Made by a program: the position numbers and the translations under genes. DNA of 64,000 nt, from contig NC_060885.1 of NCBI RefSeq assembly GCF_014805685.1, positions 18,466,132 through 18,530,131 on the forward strand, read 5' to 3'. The notes below the pieces were generated by a model that did no database searches, was not told where the DNA came from, and worked only from the letters and a program-made list of their open reading frames with translations. Origin of the DNA: Silurus meridionalis. Lineage: Eukaryota > Chordata > Actinopteri > Siluriformes > Siluridae. Below, piece by piece: positions 37,346 through 50,156 of the stretch (position 1 is its first letter; every line of letters starts with the position of its first letter).

Positions 37346-37889
37346 CCGTATTTTTCGGACTATAAGCCGCTACTTTTTTCCCACGTTTTGAACCCCGTGG
37401 CTTAAACAACAAAGCGGCAGTGAACAATGACTTTCTTGGTAGGCTACTGTTTAGATACAAGCCGTTGTAACCTGTTGAGTCTGGGTCATGGGATAGCTCA
37501 CTAACTCCAGTTGCAACAGAAATCATATAAGCACAGACAGGTTTCCAAAACTCGTGCTTTTTTATTTTTCTTGGCAACAGCGTTACGTGTTAGTCAAAGA
37601 AACTTAGAAATGAGCATTAGAAAATAATAAGGACATATTCCTTGGTCTTGCACACATGCAGTAATAGCGGAAAAATGCGGCGGCAGGCTATTCCCAAAAT
37701 GCCGCTCTGCTCTTAAAGAAGCCACAACATATTTCACCCATTACACCGTGTAATAAGGCACTGTCTTTTGTTAAAGCCTTTGTAAAGTTCATTAGTCTCA
37801 GTGTAGACTTATGTTTAAAATAAAAATCTTTGTCAAATTCAGTGGGTGCGGCTTATATATGGGTGCGCTTAATAGTCCGGAAATTACGG
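37346..37889 (+). mobile_element. pogo-like MITE family, copy A
   Basis: Ends CCGTATTTTTCGGACTATAA and the complement of AGTCCGGAAATTACGG, flanked by TA on both sides (37344-37345, 37890-37891), 544 bp. Shares aacaatgactttcttggtag and tgtttagatacaagccg with copy C at 56192. There is no coding remnant of use. Confidence 0.82.
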
Positions 37890-37893
37890 TATA

Positions 37894-38507
37894 CAGTAAA
37901 ACCCCGTTGTACGAGCAACCTATAGTACGAGCAAACGGAGATACGAGCGACCTTGCTCGTAAAAAATTTTCCCTATTTCACAAGCAAATTTCAAAGGCAC
38001 GAGCAAACCCACGTTGCCGGTTCCCTGTTTTCGGCGGAGGGTCGCATCAGTCGCTTAGTTGATGACTTATCACTCGGTCGCTCTCTTTGTTCAGTGCAGC
38101 AAAAACGTAACTTTTTTTAGTTTTATATTTTTATTTCACTAGAAATCTTGAAAAATGTCTCCCAATAAAATCAGCAATGGTGCTGTGAAAACAAAAGTAA
38201 ATAGCATTACCATGGAAACCGAGAAGGTTATGAGCGTGTTGTGTGTCTCACACACGCAATCAACCACTACCACATGAGTAAGTGAGTAAATTATGTTTAA
38301 ATTACGGTAATTTGCGGTGTATTTGTTTGTTAAAATAGGCTACAAATACTTTTTAAATGCAGAAATAAGGGATTGAATAAGGTCTCGGAACGGATTAAAT
38401 CACTTTTACATTAATTCCTATGGGTAAAATCAGTTCGAACGTACGAGCAAATGGACCTACAAGCAATTTTCAAGAACAAATTATGCTCATACAACAGGGT
38501 TTTACTG
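37894..38507 (+). mobile_element. Tigger-like transposon, internally deleted
   Basis: Ends CAGTAAAACCCCGTTGTACG and the complement of CATACAACAGGGTTTTACTG, flanked by TA (37892-37893, 38508-38509), 614 bp. At 38155 an ATG opens a short frame MSPNKISNGAVKTK that resembles the start of Tigger transposases. The rest of the gene is deleted. Confidence 0.85.
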
Positions 38508-40439
38508 TACAGGATGCAATATGCATACTTTTTCACTTATTTTACTTATCACTTGTTTTAAAATATACAATGGAATCTGAGCATTTCAGACCATAATAAC
38601 GGAAATAAACAGAATGTTTCAGACTTTAATTAATTAAAATAATTTAATATTTAAAAGTCACATTTTAAAACTGTAGTTAATATTGACCTGATTAGACATT
38701 ACATTACAAATGATTAGATTTTTTCGTGCCTAATCAATTTCACTGAAACATGTATTCATGTGTTCTTGAATCCTATCCCTTTCACTGAAATGCATGTTCA
38801 GATGTTTTTGTTAAGATATTTCAACTTAAGTGTAGACTATCATTAAAGTAAAAAAGCAACATATAATAGGAATTAATATCACTGCATTCAGTGCTTTTAA
38901 AACTGTATACAGCCTGATGAACTGAATCTGTATAATGAATAAGCAAATCAAACTGCACTTCCTGAGTTCAAGAAGCAAAAAGGCTGTAACCTATGTAGGC
39001 TGTGTACATTCACAGCCTACAAAAAAGGGGATCAAGAAGTAAAAGTCTCAGCACTTTACCTACACTGCTGTGGGAATGCACACAATATGACAAAACCAGT
39101 ATAAATCTTTTCATTGAAAAAGTGGAAACAGCAATAACTTGGCTAAAAAACTTGTAAAACACCACTGAGACATAAAAAGGTCATACTGAAGGTTTTTTTC
39201 TGAACTTAACTGTTTTTTGCTAAAGAAATAGGCTAATAACTCTTCTTGCCATGCGAACCCCTGATGAAACTCGCATGGAGAGCACTAAATCTTTTAACTT
39301 CATGTATGTTCAAAATATTGATGTTTAAAATGAAACAATTAGTGCACCACTAGTCTACCACTTCTCCACATTAGTCCAGTCTGGCTACCACTGCCACTAC
39401 CACTTGTGTTAACAAACACAAAATACAGCAAACACTCAGCAAAAAAGCCCCAAAACTAAACAGAGCTGTAGCTCAGTATATCTGCATAGATCAGGAACCT
39501 ATTTGAATGATAAGTTGATTTATACTATTTTACTAAATTATACTGAGCAGTTAGATAGAAAGCATGGCAAGCCTGAGGTTTAATCCAATTCATATATTAC
39601 ATTCAAACAATGGAAGAATGTTTGCGACAGTGTTTTAGTATCAAGAATTACAATACTATACTTCAAAAGTCAAAATTCTGATATTTTGACAACCCTACAT
39701 TAAAAAGATCTAGTGCTCTCAGAATTTTAGATTGCCCAGTATATTTTCATAGTGAAATGAATGGGCTACACTCATGTGTAAAGTAGTAAATAATCAAAAA
39801 ACACAATGTACCTGATTTGCTTGGCTACCTTGTCTGTTTACTAGTTACACCTAGAAAGAATGATCTCATAATAATGTTACACATTACAACTACTTATCAA
39901 TGTACAGTTTATACCCTTTTAAACAATATCATATGCAAGGTCTACCTATTCTGTTATATATAAAAAAGCAAATTTTCTGCATATTGTGAAATATATTTAT
40001 TATACATTAATACATTACACAATCCACTCACAATGAATGATATTGTATTGCCCTCTTTTTTAAGTAATCAGGAAATGAGGTCAAATTAGTGTTTGATTAA
40101 AGTGTAATTATAGCTGAAAGGTGTAATATGCAAAGCAGGACTGTTCTCTGTCTCTCCACTGGAAAACAAATGTGTAGTCAATAAAAAGCTCCTCATCTCT
40201 CTTCATCTAAGAAAATGTGTTACAGTAGGTAAGACAGTTAGCTCAGCTATTGAAACAGAGCATGATAAACTTATTGCCGTGATAGGATGTGAAATTAAGT
40301 TAAAGTGTGTAATGATTTAATGTTAAAATATATCTGCTGATGATATAGGTGTCACACTGTCAGCTATGCACACACTACATCAGATAAACGCTTACATTTT
40401 TTGCAGCACACGTCATTTTGCATGCATGTGTTTAAGGTA

Positions 40440-40799
40440 CCGTAATTTCCGGACTATACAAATATTATAATAGCCGACCAAGAAAGTCATTGTTCACTGT
40501 CTTCCTCCTTCCTTTCACAACTATTTTTCTCTGGAGTTTATCTTTTGGCATCGTCGTGCGTTTAAAAAAACCTTTTTTTCTCCCGAAGCAGTGCAGCTCA
40601 GAACAAAGCTGAGGTGCGTTTTTTCGTTTCCGATCGGAAATTTCATTGGTCTAATGTTATGTCGCTCGTTTTTTTTGGTTTGAAGTTTGTGAAACCGGAA
40701 AAAACCCAAAAAAAAATTCATAAATTAGCCGATTCGTTGTTTAAGCCGCGGGGTTCAAAGTGTAGGAAAAAGTAGCGGCTTATAGTCCAAAAAATATGG
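40440..40799 (-). mobile_element. pogo-like MITE family, copy B
   Basis: Ends CCGTAATTTCCGGACTATA and the complement of CTTATAGTCCAAAAAATATGG, flanked by TA (40438-40439, 40800-40801), 360 bp. It is reversed relative to copies A and C. The minus strand near 40590-40640 keeps a scrap of the DDE domain (GNEKTHLSFVLSCTASGEK) that parallels the coding scrap in copy C. Confidence 0.82.
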
Positions 40800-41243
40800 T
40801 AGTAGTAATTCAACAATGTCTTTTCTATTTATTTTGTTCTATTGTCTATCTTTTTTATTGTTTCTATTTTGTAATAAGGTTATTTACCCTGGGACTTGAT
40901 GGAGATGTTGATGCCACACTCTCTTGACCATCTTATCCCTCTGCACCTTTCTCTTGTCTTCCATATTAACTTTCTGCTCAAGGACTAGCCTAAAAATAAC
41001 AAACACAGACTTCTATTGTGTCCACTACTGAACGATTTGGAGGTCCACACCGCTGTGCCAGCCAGAGGAACGTGATCTGGCCTTTTCTTTAGGCACTTTT
41101 AATCAGCTATGGTTGCCATGGCAACCCTTCCTTCCAACATAGCCCAGTGGTAATTTCTTATTATCTTATCTGATAGCTCCATATAACCATGGAAAGATGG
41201 CGAAGCCTATGCCATTGGCAGTGACGAATACTATGTAATAGGG

Positions 41244-41363
<120 letters not shown>

Positions 41364-42454
41364 TATTTATTAAAGAGAAAGTCTAAATAAATAGAGTAGT
41401 AAATTAGGTGTTTAGTGGTAATATACAGATATCAAATAAGTTGCGTTCAAAATACAGTTGCAGGAAAATGCTCCATCACTGTGTGCATTCCTGTATATTA
41501 TTAGTGTTTTGTTTATACACTCTCAATGTAAATCTCTTGGGTGCTGTTCAACAATTTATGATTCAGCTTTAGTTTTGGGAAAAATCTAAATTTTAAGAAG
41601 GGGAAAAAGGCACAGGACCTCATTATTGATTTTAATTCTAAAGTTGTTGTATGGTATTTAGCTCAAGGTCAAGATGAATATGCAAATCATTCAGTGTTGT
41701 AAAATAAAGAGTAATTATTTTTCTTCATGCCTGTAGAAAACTGAAATTTGTCATATAACACAACAATTTGTCTCAGTGGTTGATCTTTGAAAGGTAAGTG
41801 GCAAACAGTGGAAAATATGTCTTTGATTAAACTTTAATTACAGCTGCAAGGCATACAATCCACAGCAGAAACTGTTTATTTCTGTTTATAAAAAAATGCA
41901 AAAAAATAAAATATTTTGGTCCTCATTTGTATAAGTATGGAGACTTATCTAGTTAAACATTTGTAGGATACCACTTTCTTGAGAAGTGGCACACTGTAGA
42001 GTCCTGCATGGACATATACAAGCTTTATGTTCTGTAACATATGGACTACTGACTAAAAATACGAGTACTTCCAACAGAGAACTGTTTCTGAGACTCTTTG
42101 AATAAATATTACTGCTATAGTAACATGAGTTATTCATCATGAAACGCCCAAACTCTTCCAGACACTGATGAATGACAGTGATGGACTAATGAAACATATT
42201 TGTTAAAATGTTATTATTAAAGTTAAGTATATTTTTATGCTATCTGTATTTAATCATTTAGTATTTTTATTTTGGAAAACTTCTATTTTACTGTGCAATG
42301 TCTTTGCTTGACTACATTTCAAATAAGCATGGAATTTCTTTTTACTTTAAAGTGAATACAACGTTAACTTATAACCAGTCATGAGACCACTACCCTATAA
42401 ATTGCTTAAGATTCCTGTGGTCTCCTTTATTAAAAATAAAACATTTTAAAAATA

Positions 42455-42799
42455 CATGAATCCCCCGCTTTACCACTGTTCGGATCTCATGCTCCCGGTA
42501 TATCGCGGAATTGCATTTGACAAATAACTAATTTGTTTAGCTGATTTTCCCAGTCTCTTGAGGATAATATGATAGACCAAAAACTTATAGGGAATTGTTT
42601 TATGAGTTTTATGTTGTTTTTGTTAAAATAATACAATTTATTAATAAAATTATAATTATTAATTATAAAATGAAGTAAAATATAGTACAGTACCATATAC
42701 ATAAAATATCATTTTTGGGGTGGCATCCGTTTATCGCGTTTTTTCGTTTAACGTGGGCGGTTTTGGAACATAAACACCACGATAAACGGGGGATTACTG
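42455..42799. mobile_element. pogo/Tigger-like MITE
   Basis: The left end is CATGAATCCCCCGCTTTACC; the right end is the complement of CAGTAATCCCCCGTTTATCG; flanked by TA (42453-42454, 42800-42801), 345 bp. The interior is AT-rich and non-coding. Confidence 0.75.
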
Positions 42800-43369
42800 T
42801 ATAGTTCTCATAGATCAATATTTTAACCAGCTAAGTACAATAGCAAGTACTTTTGTATTTTTAGTCAAGTAAAAATTTAAGCATTCTTAAGCAGGGTATT
42901 GGTACTTTTACTCAGGTGTACAGTAAAAGATCACTCTCACCAAAAATAAATAAATATAAATTGTAAAGTAGTAATCATCTAATAATCAGCATGCATCTTA
43001 GTTACAGTAACAAATCCATTACTCTTCACATACACTATTTGCAAAGACTTCAAACAATCTCCAATTTTGCATTTGCCCTGAAAGCAGCTTTAGCTTCACT
43101 CAGCTGGAACGGTGCTGCTCAGCCCTATTCTCTCTAAAGGGGGCAAACCACAAACCACAAAAGATAAGTTATTAGCTTTCTGTGTTCATTCAATCAAGAC
43201 CAGTTCAGCATCAATGTTATCACAAAACTAGAGTTAAAATAGGTGTTTAATATGATAATAACAATAATGATAATGAGTCATAATATAGAAATCATACTTC
43301 CATAAGAAACTGTTACAGAACCAAACAGGACCAAACTAAAAGGTAATGTAATTAAAGTTATTGTTCGGG

Positions 43370-43660
43370 GTAATCCGGGGTGCCGTTGAGAGAATGCGGA
43401 GTCCGAGAAGAAGGTACGTAGCGGGATACGTATACGCGATTACACAAACCGCCATGAACCAACACATACGATCATGCACAAACAATAACGGACCGCGAGT
43501 GTGTGGAGGTGAGGGGCTTAACTAGGAGATGGGATGAGTGAGTGAATGAGAGTCAGGTGTGTGTGATCAGCATGACTGCGACGAGCTCCGTGCGGGCTGG
43601 GCACGCACAGGAGAAGAAGCAGGGTGCTTAAGGAATGCCACCGCCGAAGGGGGCGTGGCA
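43370..43660. mobile_element. Possible LTR-retrotransposon fragment
   Basis: This GC-rich island (gatgggatgagtgagtgaat, cgtgcgggctgggcacgcac, gggggcgtggcagg) in AT-rich intron resembles leader/UTR parts of fish gypsy-type elements. No ends or coding region were identified. Confidence 0.3.
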
Positions 43661-43669
43661 GGGAGATTT

Positions 43670-43848
43670 CTGACATAACCAACGTTAAGTGGCAAATTTG
43701 CCCCCCCTTGTGCTCGAGAGATTAGGGTTCGGCGACATAAAGGAATCAACATAACCAATGAAAAAATGCTTAGACAAAGCGAGAATTTGGCGGTTCCACT
43801 TCAAAAACGGCAACTTAATAGGGAGGTCGAGATAAGTGGGTTCGACTG
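43670..43848. mobile_element. Tigger-like element fragment (right end)
   Basis: Ends gaggtcgagataagtgggttcgactg followed by TA (43849-43850), the complement of a Tigger-type terminus CAGTCGAACCCACTTATCTC. An inner 'aaccaacgttaagtggcaa' is partly an inverted match. There is no left TA-flanked end. Confidence 0.55.
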
Positions 43849-44064
43849 TATATATAAATAAATAGCACAGTTTCATTGTATATTACAGGTTTAATGTTTT
43901 CTTCCTACCATACCAAAAGTGATTCATTTAATTAAATATTCAATTATAAATTAAAAATAATATATTAAACTAAACACTACAGGTCCATTAAAGTCCAGTT
44001 GTCTTTATTCAGAATGAGCACACAACAATGTACACAATTTTAAATACAATTGCAATTTACTAAC

Positions 44065-45660
44065 ATCTCTAGGTTACGTATGTAAACCTAGTTCCCTGAG
44101 GGAATAAGACGCTGCGTCGAAATGGTCAAAGCCAAGTTGTGACGTAATCGGCAGGTGACGTCGTGTAAACCAGAAAGCCGATGTCGAGGTTGTAAAACCT
44201 GACAAAGGCTAAAGGGATGGACCAGCCCGCACCGTTACATGTGTCCTGTATGGGCACCCCCCGTGAACCAGGCCGTAGAGGCTGTCATTCTCCGGGTTGA
44301 ATGAGCCTTGACTCCGAAAGGAGTGGAAAGACCAGAGTACTCATAACCAGAGGTAATAGCATCCACTATCCATCTGCTGAGAGTCTGCATATTGGCAGGA
44401 AAACCTTTCCTGTGAGGGCCATAGCAGAGAAACAGTTGCTCCGACTTTCTCCAAGGACTCGTCCTGTAGGGGTACATATCAATATCTATATATGCTTGCA
44501 CTGAGGGGCCACAGCCATAGCCTTCATAACTCTGGGCGGGGGTGAACCAGGGTTCCCCCACGTTGCGAGAGGAGATCCCTCGTGGGAGGAACTTCCCAAG
44601 AAGGTCTCTCGAGGAGGGACTGCAGGTCCACAAACCACGATCCAGAGAGACAGATCCAGAGGGGAGAGTGCAAGGTCTCCCGAGTCGCAAACAGATCTAC
44701 CTGGGCTCTGCAATATCTCTGCCATATCTGCTCCACCACCTCAGGGTGGAGCATCCATTCCCTGTGCTTCGGCCCTTGCCTTGAAAGGGCGTCTGCTCTC
44801 CAATTCAACCGGCCCAGGGATGAACACTGCTCTCAGTGAGAGGAGTTTCCCCTGGGACCACAGGATGCCACACCAGCCTGTACAGGGGGCAATATCAGAG
44901 ACCCCCCTGGAAGTTGATGTACAGACCACCAAAGTGTTGAGCTCTCAGGTCTCGGAGGAAGTGTTTTAGTGCCATAAGCACAGTCATCATCTCCAAGCAG
45001 TTTATGTGCCATGAACGATGTAGCTTGATCCAGCTGAGCGATCATGACCGTTCCTCACCCCGTGAGGGATGCGTCTGTCGTTAGCGTTACACAACGACAA
45101 GGTGCTCCCAGGATGGGTCCTTGAGACAGGAACGTGTGTTTTTTACATATATCTAAGATTCAAAGAGTGCGCCCAAAACCTTGATAGTACAGAATGGGCT
45201 GCCCCCTCTGGAGAACCCTCTGTCCCTGAGCCACAACTGGAGGGGTCTCATATGGAGGAGGCCAAGTGGAATCACTTTGGACGCTGCCGCCATAAGACCC
45301 AGCAGCCTCTGGAACTGCTTCACAGTGAGTGGTTGGCCTTCTCTCTGCCAGAACCTGAACCTGAGCCTCATGAGTGATCTGTTCAAGTAGCGTAGATCTA
45401 GGATCAGCCTCAATCAGCTGTCCTTCTTCAGAACAACAAAGTACTGGCTGTAGTAACCTGACTCTCTGACTAAGGGGGGAACCATCTTGATGGCCCCTTT
45501 CTTTAGGAGGGTGCACACTTCCTGTTCCAGGACCAGAGCCTCCGTTGAACGGGGGAGGAGAGGACCTGAAATGAATCGAGTAGCCCACCTCTATTGTACG
45601 CAGGACCCACCGAGATACATCTGGCACCTTACATAGAAAAGATTTTTTTTTGTCCAATCA
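44065..45660 (-). mobile_element. DIRS-family retrotransposon, 5' truncated
   Basis: The plus-strand left end (ctctaggttacgtatgtaaa, cctagttccctgagggaata) matches the end of the 62493 copy and is the inverted terminal repeat. Going right, the minus strand has the tyrosine recombinase C-terminal part (44235-44450: WRKSEQLFLCYGPHRKGFPA, GVKAHSTRRMTAS), RNase H (44524-44808: ADALSRQGPKHREWMLHPEV, QVDLFATRETLHSPLW) and RT (45160-45657, with frameshifts). The order fits a minus-oriented DIRS element. The gag and 5' end are missing, and the recombinase N-terminus appears deleted, so it cannot move by itself. Confidence 0.88.
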
Positions 45661-48505
45661 GATTTCAGACTCTATGTGCTGCCATGTCAATCTGATCTGC
45701 CCATGGCCTGCAAAGTCTGTTCAGCTAGCTGGCCCAGAATAGCTTCAACATTTTTCTGTTTTAATATTCGCATTGTAATATTGCATGTTTGTATTGTATT
45801 GATGGTTTCTATAATTGCGACATGATAGTGGTGGTATTAAGAGGTGGTCCCCACTGATAGCTCAGGTACCAAATGCACGGCCCGGCACTGTGTATTTTAT
45901 GATACACGATTGCATTAGTATATACAGTTAGTCTTGTTTGGAACACAGCCTAAGTATTCTATAGGAGAAACAGGAGGAGATATCAATAATAACAGCAGTT
46001 AATTATACCTTATTTGATATTATAATCGTCTCCTCAGCAATTCAGATTGAATCATGATAAGAATAAATACCTTATTGTGTGTGGATACATGACTGTCCCA
46101 GTTACTAGATGAAGGAGCAAAACCTCTCCACTTCAACAAAGCTTATTTGGCTGTGTGAGCTCTGCCTCTGGTTTCAGGAGGATGTTATTAAAAGTGTGGT
46201 TTATAGGAAACATTATGAAAAAAGGTCACAGTTTCACAGACATGGTCAGCATAATAAAAACAGCTAAGTGGGCCAAAGTCACCAAATCACCAAAGATCAG
46301 ACAAAATAGTCTTAAAAACGTTGCCTAAAAATATACACAATATACACAAGTGCCAGAACTAAATGAATGTGTGTTTAAGATGGCACAAAGAATTTGTAAT
46401 AGTTGTTTCTCAAATGTCTGACCTGTGGTGGCTGAATGAGGTGCCTCTGGTTTACAAGTGTAGGTAAAATAGAGATGTTCTGAAACAAAGCTGGAAGCTG
46501 ATAATCAGCAGTAACAAGATTTCTTATAATAAAGCCAATGAATGCCAATAAACACCTGTTTACAGTTCATCTCTACCTTGACCTAAGACCAAACCCGACA
46601 GAATGCAAAATAACATAAAATCTGCCGGTCTTCTCTCCAGTCTGGTACCTCTAACCTTTTGACTACATTTGACTTGAAACATTCCTAATCACTTTTAAGT
46701 CAGAAGATGTGCATTCAATGAATAGCTTTTGTGAAAAAAAAACAATTCCCATGATATTACATTTTGTCATGTTTGCCAAATGGGAAACCAGCTATGTATT
46801 TGTTACCCTGGATAGCAACCAAAATAAAACCAAAAGCACATGCAGTCCAAACAAAGTGGGCTGTAAACATCCACAGACCTCTTATGTAAGCCTTTCTAGA
46901 TGGTAGTTCATCCAAAGAGAAAAAAGTAAAGCTAGTCAAACCAAGATGGCAAAGGCAATGAAAACAAAAAAAAGAGGGCTGTGCCCAGATCTAAGGTCCA
47001 TTTCTTATTTAATTTGCAGAATTCTTAGTGGAAGCTCATCTATTGGGCAACAGTGAGTCTTTTGCTGTCCTTATCTTGGAGCCCCTCAGAGCACTACACA
47101 AACAGAATTCACTGAACTAAAACCCACATGGAAGCACTCACCATGCACCTGCTCTCCATTACCACTTAAAATAAATAAACACTGTCTTTCCGGACCAAAT
47201 GTGGACTTAATACACACATGCACAATAGTGTCCAAAAAATATGAGGTTCCAAAAAAAAATGAGATGGAGAATTGGAGAGGGAAGAGAACAAGTGTTGAAA
47301 AGGATTGATGAAGCATTTCCAAATGTAAAAGCAAACTTCATCAGAGAAACAATCAAGACTAAACAAATCAAACATACTGAAACTCATCTGCACCAATAAT
47401 AAATCGCTCAGCAATCATTTGCCCATTGTTATTGAAGTCTTCCGCTGCCAGCAGAGATGTTTTGCTTTAAGCCTGCTACCCAGAGGTGACCAATATGCCT
47501 CCAAGAATGGAAAAAAGGAAAGAGGAATAGAAAATATGTGCAAAAAGCAGTGCATGCTGGAGCCAGCACCTGTCACATGGCAACAAAAAGACAGTAGTGT
47601 CAAACGCATGGATGGGTTCTAGTGCTGTCCTGGCAGGCATTATGATTGTATTATGCAGTGTAGCATTGCATACTCAAAGACGCCTTATGTGTTAATGGGC
47701 CCCAGTGTGCTGTCACAAACAACAAAACACCATCTGCAATCTTAGCGAGGACAGACACACTCAATCCTCTCACATATACACACTGCCAATCATCACACAG
47801 GGCCAGAGACACAACAAGTTGTTACACTCTCTGATTATGATATCTTCAAAATGAATGCTGAGGTATAGCAGTGAGCTTTGTGACATTAAAGATTCATTTG
47901 TCAAAGTCTGTACATTTAGCTGGTTCAATTGAAGTTCAACATTTAATTAGAAAACAGGGTTCAAATAAACAAAAGAACCATTGATTTCTACTACAGCCTG
48001 ACATTCAAAAATACAGTATATGTTTTATCACACTATAATCCAAAAGTTTGATCCATGACATGTTTATTTCTTTACCTATTTATATTCTCCTGGAAGGTAT
48101 TCTTGAACTGGCCAACTGCATTTAAGGCATTATGTGTTCTTTAAAGCCAAAGGTGTTTTTTTTCCATAACCAGTGTTTGTTTTTTGTTTATTAACGTATA
48201 AGCTTATTGACAACATTTTTCACTGCCAGTGACAGCTCTTATGACTTTATAATGAGAGTCTGTTGAGAAACATATTCCAAATACAAACGCCATACTTTAA
48301 CTCAAGAGCTTTTATCTGCTTGCCTAAAAGTGATATAATGAGGGATTAATAATTGCTGGCTACAAGACAGCAAAAAGAGCAGACTGCCCGATTACATTTA
48401 TTCCCAATAAAACAAGGAATATCATATACTGTATAAAAACTGCAATAATTCCTACACCAGGTTTCGATGAACATACCCTAAACATAAAGATGAAAGTCCA
48501 ATATA

Positions 48506-49054
48506 CAGTACAGACCAAAAGTTTGGACACCTTCTCATTCAAAGAGTTTTCTTTATTTTCATGACTATGAAAATTGTAGATTCACACTGAAGGCATCAAA
48601 ACTATGAATTAACACATGTGGAATTATATATGGAATTATATACATAACAAAAAAGTGTGAAACAACTGAAAAATGTCATATTCTAGGTTCTTCAAAGTAG
48701 CCACCTTTTGCTTTGATTACTGCTTTGCACACTCTTGGCATTTTCCTGATGAGCTTCAAGAGGTAGTCACCTGAAATGGTCTTCCAACAGTCTTGAAGGA
48801 GTTTCCCGAGAGATGCTTGGCACTTGTTGGCCCTTTTGCCTTCACTCTACGGTCCAGCTCACCCCTAAACCATCTCGATTGGGTTCAGGTCCGGTGACTG
48901 TGGAGGCCAGGTCATCTGGCACAGCACCCCATCACTCTCCTTCTTGGTCAAATAGCCCTTGATGCCTTCAGTGTGACTCTACAATTTTCATAGTCATGAA
49001 AATAAAGAAAACTCTTTGAATGAGAAGGTGTGTCCAAACTTTTGGTCTGTACTG
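48506..49054 (-). mobile_element. Tc1-like transposon, internally deleted
   Basis: Ends CAGTACAGACCAAAAGTTTG and the complement of CAAACTTTTGGTCTGTACTG, flanked by TA (48504-48505, 49055-49056), 549 bp. The minus strand keeps the C-terminal transposase region (gttcttcaaagtagccacct on the plus strand, near 48690). The same family gave the 12390-12925 relic. Confidence 0.92.
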
Positions 49055-49838
49055 TATTTCAACTCCTAAATTAGGGGTGATTTTATTCTAATTGGTTTGA
49101 GAAAATAATTGATATAGAATCTTACTAAGTTCCCTGAATAGGACACAAAGTATTTAAAACAGCTTAAATGTAAAATAAAGTTAACACTGTGTTTGTAACT
49201 GGTTTCAGCATTCTAATGATGATTAGATGGGTATAAATCATGTTTATAGAGTTTTCTTTTGCAACGTTTTTACAATGTGCACATTGGTCTTAACTGTGAG
49301 ATTACAGATTATTCTGGGTGAGGATGATGCCAGGAAACTCTTGATAGCAGGCATGACAAACTTGATAGATGACTTGCTTTAGATAATCAGGAACTGTCAG
49401 GTAGACTGTGAGGTGAGATAAGACTTCAATACCAAGATGCAGATTTTGGAAAATAGCTTAGAAACATGCCACTTACTTCAGACATTGAAGACAAAACCAC
49501 TCTGAAAGGTAGTGCTATGCAAAGTAACAATGAAAAGACACCAGACCAATATCTTTCTTTGGCAAAAATAACAGAGGACCGCCTTCTCTTAATCTCCATC
49601 ATCATCACCATCACTGTCATCAAGAAAAGTGTTTTCCCAATTCTTGATTTTTTCCTACAATGGTTAAATTCTTAAAAACTTAAAGAGGCCAATACTGAGG
49701 ACAGGTGAAAAAACTAATTTAACAATAGGATCTCACATACTTTTAAGACTAGCAAAAGAAATAATAAAATTTGAAGCATTCCCAACTGTTATTGATTTTA
49801 ACAACATTGCAGATGCTCTCAGCCTGAGGGAGCATGGA

Positions 49839-50156
49839 TTGTTCAATAACTGCTACAGCTGGAAGATTAGTCTTGAATATAAAATGTCCAACTTTAGCAA
49901 ACACAGAGGTGTGGGGTGTTCTGAGCTGACAATAAAGTCTCCAGATGCACTCGAGTCAGCATCAAATGTCAAAAAGCCAAAACGGGTGGAATTCAATTAC
50001 TATTCACAGCATCCGATAGAAAAACAACAGAGAAGGGGGAAAAGGAGAGGAGTTGCCCTGTTGGAAGAGATCAAGAAACCCAATAATGATGGTGTTGTGA
50101 CTGAGAAAATGGATGTCCTCATACAGAGGACAGGAAATTCTAAGAACAACCAATAG
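49839..50156 (+). pseudogene. Coding fragment, perhaps of a SAMD3-like multi-copy fish gene
   Basis: An open frame of 105 codons in otherwise non-coding intron, with charged, non-repetitive composition: KKPKRVEFNYYSQHPIEKQQ, then VALLEEIKKPNNDGVVTEKM. The pattern K-R-x-E-x-N-Y followed by V-x-L-L-x-E-(V/I)-K-K-x-N recalls predicted 'sterile alpha motif domain-containing protein 3-like' proteins that are multi-copy in fish genomes. That similarity is from memory and weak. The usual downstream continuation is absent, so it is probably a broken retrocopy or transposon passenger, in the opposite strand to pcdh15. Confidence 0.35.

Noticed and set aside
44301..45390. Several plus-strand frames at 44.3-45.4 kb
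   Set aside because: They lie antisense to the recombinase, RNase H and RT frames of the DIRS copy and show no domain of their own.
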